From positions 1 through 6,520 of the forward strand of contig USGH01000155.1 in NCBI GenBank assembly GCA_900554225.1: DNA of 6,520 nucleotides, in the 5' to 3' direction. The position numbers were made by a program, and so were the translations under genes. This DNA is from an uncultured Eubacteriales bacterium (lineage in GTDB: Bacteria > Bacillota > Clostridia > Oscillospirales > CAG-272). Below are positions 1 to 6,122 of the stretch, in pieces (the stretch's first letter is position 1; each line of letters begins with the position of its first letter). The notes under the pieces are model-generated. The model made no database searches. It was not told where the DNA came from and saw only the letters and a program-made list of their open reading frames with translations.

Positions 1-462
1 CAGCTTGATCTCGTATTCGTCGCCGAGAATGCCGGAATCGATGATCTCCATCGCCTGCTGGAAGCCACATTCAAACCGACGGTTGTGCCGGATGTAGAGA
101 TGCGGGCCTGCCGGTTCACTGCCGAGTGCGACAAGCTCCTTCGCCTGTGCGAGAGACATGGCAAACGGCTTTTCGAGCATGACGTCCTTCCCTGCAAGCA
201 GTGCCATTTTTGCGTGCTTATAGTGGTCGCAGGAACGGGTGGCGATGGAAACCAGCTCCACCTCCGGATCGGCTAAGAGATCCTCGATCTTCGTGTAGGG
301 CTTGCTGCCGAATTCCTCCACAAACGGTGTGGTGCGCTCTTCGATGATGTCGCAAACCGCATAGAAACGGAATTTGTCCTGACGGGGGCGCAGCTCACCA
401 CGGTGCATACCGCTGCCTGCTCTGCCAAGACCGATGAGTCCGATGCGAATGGGTTCTGCCAT
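1..462 (-). CDS. Gfo/Idh/MocA-family oxidoreductase, N-terminal 154 residues (partial, runs off left edge)
   Basis: Read from the reverse strand, the protein begins MAEPIRIGLIGLGRAGSGMH. The dinucleotide-binding glycines are G11-x-G13-x-x-G16, and Asp38 ends the second strand (AVCD), which usually favours NAD over NADP. The family hallmark EKP is at 97-99 (MLEKPFAMS), followed by RHNRRF at 125-130, where the family usually has an N-R-R/R-F pattern. These features make a cytoplasmic sugar, inositol or sugar-acid dehydrogenase likely. The substrate cannot be named, because the C-terminal catalytic domain lies outside the window (the family is usually 330-400 residues). The start at 462 is supported by AAAAGGAGAA at 471-480, with GGAG ten bases from the ATG. 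It has its own promoter and is probably not part of the ABC transporter operon, although no strong terminator separates them. It uses a TTA codon at Leu63, unlike nrdDG. Confidence 0.88.
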   Translation of the reverse strand, partial: MAEPIRIGLIGLGRAGSGMHRGELRPRQDKFRFYAVCDIIEERTTPFVEEFGSKPYTKIEDLLADPEVELVSIATRSCDHYKHAKMALLAGKDVMLEKPFAMSLAQAKELVALGSEPAGPHLYIRHNRRFECGFQQAMEIIDSGILGDEYEIKL

Positions 463-485
463 AGGTCAAATTCTCCTTTTGAAAG

Positions 486-507
486 CCCCGATGCCATGGA
501 ACCGGGG
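486..507 (-). other. Leader hairpin ahead of the Gfo/Idh/MocA ribosome binding site
   Basis: CCCCG (507-503 read on the minus strand) pairs with CGGGG (490-486) around a 12-base loop that contains the palindrome CCATGG. It sits in the untranslated leader, six bases before the AAAAGGAG ribosome binding site. No U-tract follows, so it is not a classical terminator. It may be only a mild translational or stability element. Confidence 0.4.
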
Positions 508-545
508 ATATGTACGAATGTCAATAGGCAACCTCTGCCGCTCTT

Positions 546-574
546 ATTATAGCACAAACGCCCACCCGACGCAA
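546..574 (-). promoter_or_regulatory. Sigma-A promoter for the Gfo/Idh/MocA gene
   Basis: On the minus strand, TTGCGT (574-569) is followed after 17 bases by TATAAT (551-546), preceded by TGC to give an extended -10 (TGTGCTATAAT). The predicted start of transcription is near 539, giving a leader of about 77 bases. The same -35 and the same 14-base -10 block occur upstream of the gene at 6268. Confidence 0.8.
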
Positions 575-659
575 TAGGACTGGCGGAATTTGTGAAAAAT
601 CCGGGGACCGCACGTTCTGTCTGCAAGCAACAGGTGTCGAATGATACATCCGCCGCGCG

Positions 660-2468
660 TCACGATTCGATTTCGTAATTGGCGGCCTGAATCCGGAACA
701 TATCGTAGTAAACGCCCTTTTGCGCCATGAGGGAGGCATGCGTGCCGTATTTGACTACACCGCCTGCACCGATCACGAATATCTTGTCCGCGTTCTTTAC
801 CGTGGACAGCCGGTGGGAAACAAAGATCGTGGTCGTTGTGTTCGCCCTGTCGTAGAGCAGATCCATCAGATCCTTTTCCGTGTACGCGTCCAGTGAAGCA
901 GTTGGCTCGTCCAAAATCAATAATCCGAACTTCTTTGTAAACAGGCGGCAGATACAGAGCTTTTGCTTCTGCCCACCGGACAGGATGATGCCTGTGGAAT
1001 CAAACGCCTTTGTGATGTAGGAGTCGAGAACGCTTTCGCTGTTCTCCTCTGTGGCGAGCTTGCTTTGCTGTAAGATGGAGGATAACACATCATCCGCACA
1101 TGGATCATATACATTCATATTCTCGCGCACCGTGAACGCGAGCAGGTCGCAATCCTGCATGACCACGCCGATCCGGTTCCGCAGCGCATGAATGTCATAC
1201 TCCTGTATCGGCACGCCGTTTATTTTCACAGTGCCGTTCTGCGGGTCATACAGACGCAGGAGCAGTTTCAGAATCGTGCTCTTGCCCGCGCCGTTTTCGC
1301 CGATAACCGCTACCTTTTCCCCTGGACGAATGTGCATATGCAGATCGTGCAGCACAGTTTTCCGGCTGTCATACGCGAATGTGACGTTTTCCAAATCAAC
1401 TGCAAACGCGCCGTCAGGAACCTGTGAGCATGTATTCGCGGAGCTGCCGTCTTTCAGCAGCGCGGCGTTCGGCTCAATGGTGGACTGGTATGCAAAGAAT
1501 TGCCGGATTGTAGAGGCATAGTAGCTGTTTTCCTTGATTTTGCTGTAGATATCTACAAATGAGGTGACGGACCGTCTCAGGGAGACCGCCGCTGTAAACA
1601 TAGCCATCACCTCGCTGACGGTCAGCGAGGCACGGAAAGACAGCCACGCGAGATACAACAGTACCAGACATGTTTCTACAAACAATAATACTTTGGACAG
1701 CAGTACGCGCGGCAGCTGTTTCCGGTTGTATTTGTCCGTGATATGCTCTTTTTCATCACAGACTTCCTCATACCGCCGAAACAGGATCGAGGACAGGTTT
1801 GTGATCCGCAGATCTGTCGCCCAATGGCGGTCATAAAACAGGCTGTGAATATAGTTCTTCTTTCTGTCGATCGGGGTCGAGGCTTTCCGCTTCTCATAAT
1901 TGGTTTTCGCGAGCCTGATATTGATGAGAGTGGTGCCCGCCACATACAGTACGGTGATGACCGAGATCATCCCACCCGCGCTTGTCAGGAGAAAAAGCAG
2001 CGTTGCGATCGTAAATACATTGGCAAGCAGATTTTTGAGAAGCGTTACGCAGTTGTCGCCTTTTGCGATATAGTTGGAGGCCGTCCATGTGTATGTATCG
2101 TAAAATTCGGGATTGTCAAAGCAGCTTATGTCCGTCCTCTGCGCCTTCTGGAAGATCGCTTTATTGATCACGCGGGAAAGCCTTTGGTATTGGATCGGGA
2201 CATACAGGAGGTTGATGATGTCGCTGACAGAAAGCCCCAGATAGTACACGCCCTGTAGCGTCAATACGGTAAACAGAATCGCCTGCCAGTTTTGCGACAG
2301 GACGCTGTCAATAAATCTTTCCGTGAACCTGACGTCGACAAAGGAAACAAGCGGGTTGATAAGGATTGCGGGGAGGATCATGAGCAGCATATACATTTTG
2401 CCATGATCCCAGAAAGGCTTTATCAGGTATAGATAATTGCGCCAGATGTTTTCTTTCACTTTTTTCAT
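660..2468 (-). CDS. ABC exporter, fused permease and ATP-binding protein (602 aa)
   Basis: A full-length type IV ABC half-transporter that uses ATP to move an unknown substrate, probably outward, across the cytoplasmic membrane. Residues 1-320 form the membrane domain, with hydrophobic stretches near 24-44, 61-82, 148-190 (probably two) and 256-300 (probably two), consistent with six helices. The ATPase domain starts near 355: A-loop Tyr366, Walker A GENGAGKST (390-398), Q-loop Gln438, signature LSGGQ (496-500), Walker B LLILDE with catalytic Glu521, D-loop SLD and switch His552. All catalytic residues are present, so it should be active as a homodimer or with an unseen partner. The stretch after the signature (KQKLCICRLF) departs from the usual QRxAIARAL. 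The start at 2468 has GGAGG (2474-2478) five bases upstream. It follows the Crp/Fnr gene by 56 bp and probably shares its transcript. Relatives include drug, peptide and bacteriocin exporters; the substrate cannot be told from sequence alone. It uses CTA and ATA codons and looks less GC-rich than nrdDG. Confidence 0.92.
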   Translation of the reverse strand: MKKVKENIWRNYLYLIKPFWDHGKMYMLLMILPAILINPLVSFVDVRFTERFIDSVLSQNWQAILFTVLTLQGVYYLGLSVSDIINLLYVPIQYQRLSRVINKAIFQKAQRTDISCFDNPEFYDTYTWTASNYIAKGDNCVTLLKNLLANVFTIATLLFLLTSAGGMISVITVLYVAGTTLINIRLAKTNYEKRKASTPIDRKKNYIHSLFYDRHWATDLRITNLSSILFRRYEEVCDEKEHITDKYNRKQLPRVLLSKVLLFVETCLVLLYLAWLSFRASLTVSEVMAMFTAAVSLRRSVTSFVDIYSKIKENSYYASTIRQFFAYQSTIEPNAALLKDGSSANTCSQVPDGAFAVDLENVTFAYDSRKTVLHDLHMHIRPGEKVAVIGENGAGKSTILKLLLRLYDPQNGTVKINGVPIQEYDIHALRNRIGVVMQDCDLLAFTVRENMNVYDPCADDVLSSILQQSKLATEENSESVLDSYITKAFDSTGIILSGGQKQKLCICRLFTKKFGLLILDEPTASLDAYTEKDLMDLLYDRANTTTTIFVSHRLSTVKNADKIFVIGAGGVVKYGTHASLMAQKGVYYDMFRIQAANYEIES

Positions 2469-2498
2469 AACAACCTCCGATGTCCGATTCCTTGTTCT

Positions 2499-2523
2499 GC
2501 GTCGATGTGTCTGCGATCGACGC
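2499..2523 (-). other. Intercistronic stem-loop between the regulator and ABC exporter genes
   Basis: A perfect 8-bp inverted repeat, GCGTCGAT and ATCGACGC, is separated by 9 bases and begins one base after the regulator's TAA stop (2525-2527). In the minus-strand transcript it would form a GC-containing hairpin with loop CGCAGACAC. No run of U follows, so a simple intrinsic terminator is unlikely. It could set the ratio of the two products by mRNA processing, protect an mRNA end, or bind a protein as DNA. Confidence 0.55.
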
Positions 2524-2524
2524 C

Positions 2525-3160
2525 TTACTGGATCAGCAGCGTAAACGTCCGTTTGTCGGATGCCAGGAATCCTTCCTCCCGGAGCTGCTTGATCTCGCGC
2601 ATCATGGCGCTGCGATCCACACAGAGATATTCCGCGAGCGACGAGAGGGACATCGGCAGGGTAAACGTGTTGCTGCCCGCTTCCTTACGCAGGGTGTCGA
2701 AATAGGCAAGCAGCTTCTGCCGGAGCGAGCGTTTGGAGAGAATGTCCGTATAGACGCTGAGCTGCCGGTTTTTCTCCGCCGAGAGCAAAAAGAGGTTTTC
2801 CAGAAGCCGCGTGTGGTGCGGACAGACCTTTGCGCACGGATGCACGACCCGCTCCCAATCCATGAACATCACCCGGCAGTCCGTATCCGCCTCCACGGAG
2901 CAGTACGATTCCTCACGCGGCAGGAAGAACAGCTCCCCGAATACACTGCCGGCACGGTATTCCTCTACCCGGGTCACGCTGCCGTCAATGTCCGAAAGCT
3001 CCAGATGCGCGCTGCCGGAGATCACGATCCCGAGCTTTTCCAGCTTGCCGGAGAGAACCGCGATCCGCTCTCCCGCTTCATACCGTCCGATCCGCATCCG
3101 CATACAGGCCGTGAGCTGCCGTATGCTTTCCGCATCGATTCCCGCAAACAGTTCTACCAT
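2525..3160 (-). CDS. Crp/Fnr-family transcriptional regulator (211 aa)
   Basis: Residues 1-100 form a cyclic-nucleotide-type beta-roll with the conserved turn GSVFGELFFL (71-80). Residues 100-135 are the dimer helix region, with Cys109-x3-Cys113 followed by HH and ENL. Residues 139-157 (LSKRSLRQKLLAYFDTLRK) and the helix-turn-helix at about 171-199 (SLAEYLCVDRSAMMREIKQL) are typical of the clostridial Crp/Fnr group. The Arg-Ser pair that binds the cAMP phosphate in E. coli Crp is not evident about ten residues after Glu76 (Tyr-Cys there instead), so cAMP is an unlikely ligand. The N-terminal cysteine cluster of E. coli FNR is also missing. The effector is unknown. The start at 3160 is preceded by a GGGGG Shine-Dalgarno core (3168-3172) seven bases away. 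It lies first in a likely operon with the ABC exporter, so it probably controls that gene and itself. It is divergent from nrdD. Confidence 0.9.
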   Translation of the reverse strand: MVELFAGIDAESIRQLTACMRMRIGRYEAGERIAVLSGKLEKLGIVISGSAHLELSDIDGSVTRVEEYRAGSVFGELFFLPREESYCSVEADTDCRVMFMDWERVVHPCAKVCPHHTRLLENLFLLSAEKNRQLSVYTDILSKRSLRQKLLAYFDTLRKEAGSNTFTLPMSLSSLAEYLCVDRSAMMREIKQLREEGFLASDKRTFTLLIQ

Positions 3161-3213
3161 CTTTCTACCCCCATATATGCCGCCTGATTTGGCTCTGCTG
3201 CCCTATATCTGGA

Positions 3214-3242
3214 ATTATATCATAAAACTGTGGGATTTGCAA
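3214..3242 (-). promoter_or_regulatory. Promoter of the regulator-ABC exporter operon
   Basis: On the minus strand, TTGCAA (3242-3237) is followed after 17 bases by TATAAT (3219-3214). TGA immediately before the hexamer supplies an extended -10. The predicted start is near 3207, about 46 bases before the regulator's ATG. The -35 hexamer falls inside an inverted repeat (3236-3249). Confidence 0.8.
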
Positions 3243-3249
3243 CAGCAAA
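3236..3249. promoter_or_regulatory. Candidate operator TTTGC-N4-GCAAA at the divergent promoters
   Basis: A perfect 5-bp inverted repeat, TTTGC-AACA-GCAAA, has the 14-bp, 4-base-spacer geometry of FNR-type sites (TTGAT-N4-ATCAA). It covers the -35 of the regulator's promoter and the place where the nrdD promoter's -35 would be, its centre lying near -34.5 relative to the predicted nrdD start. That position suits repression or mutual exclusion better than classical class II activation, which is centred near -41.5. The obvious candidate ligand is the adjacent Crp/Fnr protein; this is inference. Confidence 0.45.
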
Positions 3250-3261
3250 ATAAAAAATCTG

Positions 3262-3270
3262 TGCTATAAT
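3262..3270 (+). promoter_or_regulatory. Extended -10 promoter element of nrdDG
   Basis: TGCTATAAT (TATAAT at 3265-3270) is a perfect extended -10, within the longer TGTGCTATAATA shared with two other promoters in the window. The bases where a -35 should lie (3242-3247, ACAGCA) match the consensus poorly, so the promoter depends on the extended -10 and may need, or be blocked by, a factor at the adjacent inverted repeat. The predicted start is near 3277, giving a leader of about 118 bases. Confidence 0.7.
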
Positions 3271-3295
3271 AACTACTACACGGCAATGTGGATAG

Positions 3296-3311
3296 ACACA
3301 ATGGATTGTGG
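3296..3311. promoter_or_regulatory. Candidate NrdR box in the nrdD leader
   Basis: ACACAATGGATTGTGG contains a perfect 6-bp inverted repeat (CACAAT-GG-ATTGTG). It fits the known NrdR-box pattern ACACwATATwTwGTGT (quoted from memory) everywhere except the two central bases and the last one. NrdR is the ATP/dATP-sensing repressor of ribonucleotide reductase genes in many bacteria. The site lies about 20-35 bases past the predicted start, in line with repression. NrdR boxes normally occur as pairs about 31-32 bp apart; a second box here is at best very degenerate (3328-3343). Confidence 0.6.
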
Positions 3312-3349
3312 TGTGGAAAGAAACGCTATACCAAATATGCGATAAACGC

Positions 3350-3375
3350 GAATCAATATACTGAATCAATATACT
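3350..3375. repeat. Perfect 13-bp tandem repeat (two copies) upstream of the nrdD ribosome binding site
   Basis: GAATCAATATACT occurs twice in direct succession (3350-3362 and 3363-3375), ending four bases before the AAAGGAG of nrdD. The unit has a -10-like TATACT in each copy but no matching -35. It could be a recent slippage duplication or a paired protein-binding site. Confidence 0.75.
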
Positions 3376-3379
3376 TTTG

Positions 3380-3386
3380 AAAGGAG
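3380..3386 (+). promoter_or_regulatory. Ribosome binding site fixing the nrdD start
   Basis: AAAGGAG is followed eight bases later by the ATG at 3395. An in-frame TTG at 3377 would put this site inside the coding region and has no Shine-Dalgarno of its own, so the ATG is the start. The eight bases in between are the palindrome CTGTACAG. Confidence 0.8.
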
Positions 3387-3394
3387 CTGTACAG

Positions 3395-5569
3395 ATGAAG
3401 ATCATCAAGCGCAGCGGCGAGGAAGAAACCTTTGACCGACGGAAGATAGAGGCAGCCATAGCCAAGGCGAACGATGAGGGCGGTGATAAAAAGGAGCTGA
3501 CCCGCCGACAGATCGAATACATCGCGCTTTGTATCGAGGATTACTGCGCCGATGTGGGAAGGGCTCTGTCCGTGGAGGAGATCCAGGAGCTTGTCGAGAC
3601 GCACATCATTGAGCAGGGCGCCGCCGAGACCGCAAAGCGGTACATCCGCTATCGCTATGACCGGAGTCTCCGCCGCGCCGCCAATACCACGGACAACAAG
3701 ATCCTCACGCTCATTGAATGCAACAATGAGGAGGTCAAGCAGGAGAATGCGAACAAAAATCCGACCGTCAACAGCGTCCAGAGAGACTACATGGCGGGCG
3801 AGGTCAGCCGGGATCTGACGCAAAGACTGCTTCTGCCGTCCGACATCGTGGAAGCGCACAACGAGGGGATCATCCACTTCCACGATATGGACTACTATGC
3901 GCAGCATATGCACAACTGCGATCTGGTCAATCTGGAGGATATGCTCCAGAACGGCACCGTCATCAGCGGCACCATGATCGAGAAGCCGCACAGCTTTTCC
4001 ACCGCCTGCAACATCGCCACGCAGATCATCGCCCAGGTCGCGTCCAATCAGTACGGCGGACAGTCGATCAGTCTCACGCATCTTGCCCCCTTTGTCGATA
4101 TTTCCCGGCAAAAGATCCGGCGCGAGATCATCGATACGATAAAATCCTGCGGCGGCAATCTGGACGAGACGATCATCTCCGAAAACGTGGAGAAGAGACT
4201 GCGCGACGAGGTACGCAAGGGCGTGCAGACGATCCAGTATCAGGTCGTCACCCTGATGACCACAAACGGGCAGGCACCGTTCATCACCGTGTTCATGTAC
4301 CTGGGCGAGGCGCGGAACGATACCGAAAAGCGCGATCTTGCCATGATCATCGAGGAAACGCTGAAGCAGCGGTACCAGGGGGTGAAGAACGAATCGGGCG
4401 TGTGGATCACCCCGGCGTTCCCGAAGCTCATCTATGTGCTGGAGGAGGACAACATCACCCCCGACGCGCCGTACTGGTATCTCACCGAGCTTGCCGCAAA
4501 ATGTACCGCCCGCCGTATGGTCCCGGATTACATCTCGGAAAAGATCATGCTGCAAAACAAGATCGACAAAAACGGCGTCGGTCACTGCTATACCTGCATG
4601 GGCTGCCGCTCGTTTTTGACGCCGTACATTGATGAAAACGGGCAGCCGAAATACTACGGACGCTTCAATCAGGGGGTCGTGACGATCAATCTCGTGGACG
4701 TGGCACTGTCCTCCGGCGGCGACCGGGAAAAATTCTGGCGTATCTTTGACGAGCGGCTGGAGCTTTGCTACCGTGCGCTGATGTGCCGCCACAACCGCCT
4801 GAAGGGTACGCTGTCCGACGCGGCACCGATCCTCTGGCAGAACGGCGCGCTGGCACGGCTGAAAAAGGGCGAGACGATCGATAAGCTGCTCTACGGCGGA
4901 TATTCCACGATTTCTCTCGGCTACGCGGGACTGTATGAATGTGTGAAATACATGACGGGCAAGAGCCACACCGATCCGGCGGCGACACCGTTTGCACTCG
5001 ATGTGATGCGGTACATGAACAAGGCGACGGCGGCATGGAAGGCAAAGGAGAACATCGATTTTTCCCTCTACGGCACCCCGCTGGAGAGCACGACGTATCG
5101 GTTTGCAAAGTGCCTCCAGAAGCGGTTCGGGATTGTTCCCGGCATCACGGACAAATCGTATATCACCAACAGCTACCATATCCATGTGACGGAAGCGGTG
5201 GACGCGTTTACGAAGCTGGCGTTTGAAGCGCAGTTCCAGGCACTGTCTCCGGGAGGCGCGATCTCCTATGTGGAGGTGCCGGATATGCAGAACAATATCG
5301 ACGCGGTGCTTGAGGTGATCCGGTTCATCTACGATCACATCATGTACGCGGAGCTCAATACCAAGAGCGACTATTGCCAGGTCTGCGGCTACGACGGTGA
5401 GATCCAGGTGGTGGAGGACGACGGCAAGCTCGTGTGGGAATGCCCGAAGTGCCACAACCGCGATCAGTCGAAGATGAACGTGGCGCGGCGGACCTGCGGA
5501 TACATCGGTACGCAGTTCTGGAACCAGGGCAGAACGCAGGAGATCCGCGAACGGGTCCTCCATCTGTAA
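3395..5569 (+). CDS. nrdD: Anaerobic ribonucleoside-triphosphate reductase, class III (724 aa)
   Basis: The glycyl-radical enzyme reduces NTPs to dNTPs in the absence of oxygen, in the cytoplasm. Residues 1-92 are an ATP-cone (MKIIKRSGEEETFDRRKIEAA...), the allosteric activity switch. The catalytic barrel follows: Cys175 (HNCDLVNLEDML) matches the second active-site cysteine of formate-using NrdD enzymes, and Cys404 in CMGCRSFL is the expected thiyl-radical cysteine. STACNIATQIIAQVASNQYGG (203-223) is a family signature. The C-terminus has a zinc site, Cys661-x2-Cys664 and Cys683-x2-Cys686, then the radical loop RRTCGYIG with the radical glycine at 702. Length and all key residues are normal. 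Cys398 and Cys401 make an additional C-x2-C-x2-C run with Cys404, where E. coli has only the last cysteine. It is co-transcribed with nrdG. Across both genes there is no in-frame TTA, CTA or TCA codon. Regulation probably involves NrdR and possibly the divergent Crp/Fnr protein. Confidence 0.97.
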   Translation: MKIIKRSGEEETFDRRKIEAAIAKANDEGGDKKELTRRQIEYIALCIEDYCADVGRALSVEEIQELVETHIIEQGAAETAKRYIRYRYDRSLRRAANTTDNKILTLIECNNEEVKQENANKNPTVNSVQRDYMAGEVSRDLTQRLLLPSDIVEAHNEGIIHFHDMDYYAQHMHNCDLVNLEDMLQNGTVISGTMIEKPHSFSTACNIATQIIAQVASNQYGGQSISLTHLAPFVDISRQKIRREIIDTIKSCGGNLDETIISENVEKRLRDEVRKGVQTIQYQVVTLMTTNGQAPFITVFMYLGEARNDTEKRDLAMIIEETLKQRYQGVKNESGVWITPAFPKLIYVLEEDNITPDAPYWYLTELAAKCTARRMVPDYISEKIMLQNKIDKNGVGHCYTCMGCRSFLTPYIDENGQPKYYGRFNQGVVTINLVDVALSSGGDREKFWRIFDERLELCYRALMCRHNRLKGTLSDAAPILWQNGALARLKKGETIDKLLYGGYSTISLGYAGLYECVKYMTGKSHTDPAATPFALDVMRYMNKATAAWKAKENIDFSLYGTPLESTTYRFAKCLQKRFGIVPGITDKSYITNSYHIHVTEAVDAFTKLAFEAQFQALSPGGAISYVEVPDMQNNIDAVLEVIRFIYDHIMYAELNTKSDYCQVCGYDGEIQVVEDDGKLVWECPKCHNRDQSKMNVARRTCGYIGTQFWNQGRTQEIRERVLHL

Positions 5570-5575
5570 GCCGGT

Positions 5576-6115
5576 ATGCGCTACTGCAACATCAAGCCGT
5601 GCGACATTGCCGACGGACCGGGGGTGCGCGTATCCCTGTTCGTATCCGGCTGTACGCACCACTGTCCCGGCTGCTTCAACGAGATCGCGTGGGATTTTGC
5701 AGCCGGAGAACCCTTTACCCGGGAGACGGAGGACGCGCTCCTTGCCGATCTGTCGAAAAGCTATATCGGCGGTCTGACACTGCTCGGCGGGGAACCGATG
5801 GAGCTCGTCAACCAGCGCGCGCTTGTCGGATTTGTCCGCCGGGTACGGGAAGCATTGCCGGAAAAATCGATCTGGTGCTACACGGGCTATGTCCTGGAGC
5901 CGGATCTGCTCGCGGAAACCGGCAGGGCGCGATGCGAGGTCACGGACGAATTGCTCTCCTGTATCGATGTGCTGGTGGACGGTCCGTATGTGGAAGCCCT
6001 GCACGACATCACCCTTCTTTTTCGCGGCTCCTCGAACCAGCGGCTCATCGATATGCGAAAAACGCGCGAGACGGGAACGGTTGTCCTGTGGCGCGGACGG
6101 GAAAAGGGAATATAA
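5576..6115 (+). CDS. nrdG: Anaerobic ribonucleoside-triphosphate reductase activating protein (179 aa)
   Basis: A radical-SAM activase that uses a [4Fe-4S] cluster and S-adenosylmethionine to generate the glycyl radical on NrdD. The cluster motif C-x3-C-x2-C is at Cys26, Cys30 and Cys33 (SGCTHHCPGCFN), preceded by DGPGVRVSLFVSG, typical of glycyl-radical activases. The SAM-contacting GGEP is at 71-74. Further family signatures are WCYTGY, VDGPYVE and RGSSNQRLID near the end. It is slightly longer than E. coli NrdG (about 154 residues), which is common in Firmicutes, and lacks the extra ferredoxin domain of larger activases. The ATG comes six bases after the nrdD stop, with no clear Shine-Dalgarno (GCCGGT in the gap), so translation is probably coupled to nrdD. 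An intrinsic terminator follows eight bases after the stop codon. Confidence 0.97.
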   Translation: MRYCNIKPCDIADGPGVRVSLFVSGCTHHCPGCFNEIAWDFAAGEPFTRETEDALLADLSKSYIGGLTLLGGEPMELVNQRALVGFVRRVREALPEKSIWCYTGYVLEPDLLAETGRARCEVTDELLSCIDVLVDGPYVEALHDITLLFRGSSNQRLIDMRKTRETGTVVLWRGREKGI

Positions 6116-6122
6116 GATACTG

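Larger units (their letters stand above)
463..659. other. Intergenic region between the Gfo/Idh/MocA gene and the ABC transporter
   Basis: About 200 bases hold the promoter and leader of the Gfo/Idh/MocA gene. I see no coding sequence. Downstream of the ABC transporter stop (660-662) the only fold is an imperfect 8-bp stem with one mismatch (584-603) and no U-run. A canonical terminator for the transporter is therefore not visible, and some read-through into the oxidoreductase gene is possible. Confidence 0.5.

Noticed and set aside
584..603. Imperfect hairpin after the ABC exporter as its terminator
   Set aside because: The stem is weak with a mismatch, and no U-run follows on the minus strand, so it does not meet the standard for an intrinsic terminator.
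1743..2258. A 171-codon plus-strand open frame inside the ABC exporter gene
   Set aside because: It overlaps the well-supported membrane domain of the exporter and its product shows no recognisable family or start signal.
2525..3160. Assigning the regulator as a true oxygen-sensing FNR or cAMP-binding Crp
   Set aside because: The N-terminal cysteine cluster of FNR and the cAMP-phosphate Arg-Ser pair are not visible; only the general Crp/Fnr fold is supported.
2480..3187. A 235-codon plus-strand open frame opposite the Crp/Fnr gene
   Set aside because: The minus-strand protein has clear Crp/Fnr domains, promoter and ribosome binding site; the plus-strand product has none and is a shadow.
3328..3343. 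Second NrdR box 32 bp after the first
   Set aside because: Only about 9 of 16 positions agree and the right half-site is missing; close to chance, so it is noted only as a possibility.
3377..3394. TTG at 3377 as an earlier start for nrdD
   Set aside because: The strong AAAGGAG at 3380-3386 would lie within the coding region; it is properly spaced for the ATG at 3395, and the family N-terminus starts at MKIIKR.
3277..3394. A riboswitch or other structured RNA in the 118-base nrdD leader
   Set aside because: Apart from the NrdR-like inverted repeat and the tandem repeat I see no set of conserved stems or known riboswitch core (for example no B12-box, although B12 riboswitches do precede some nrd operons).
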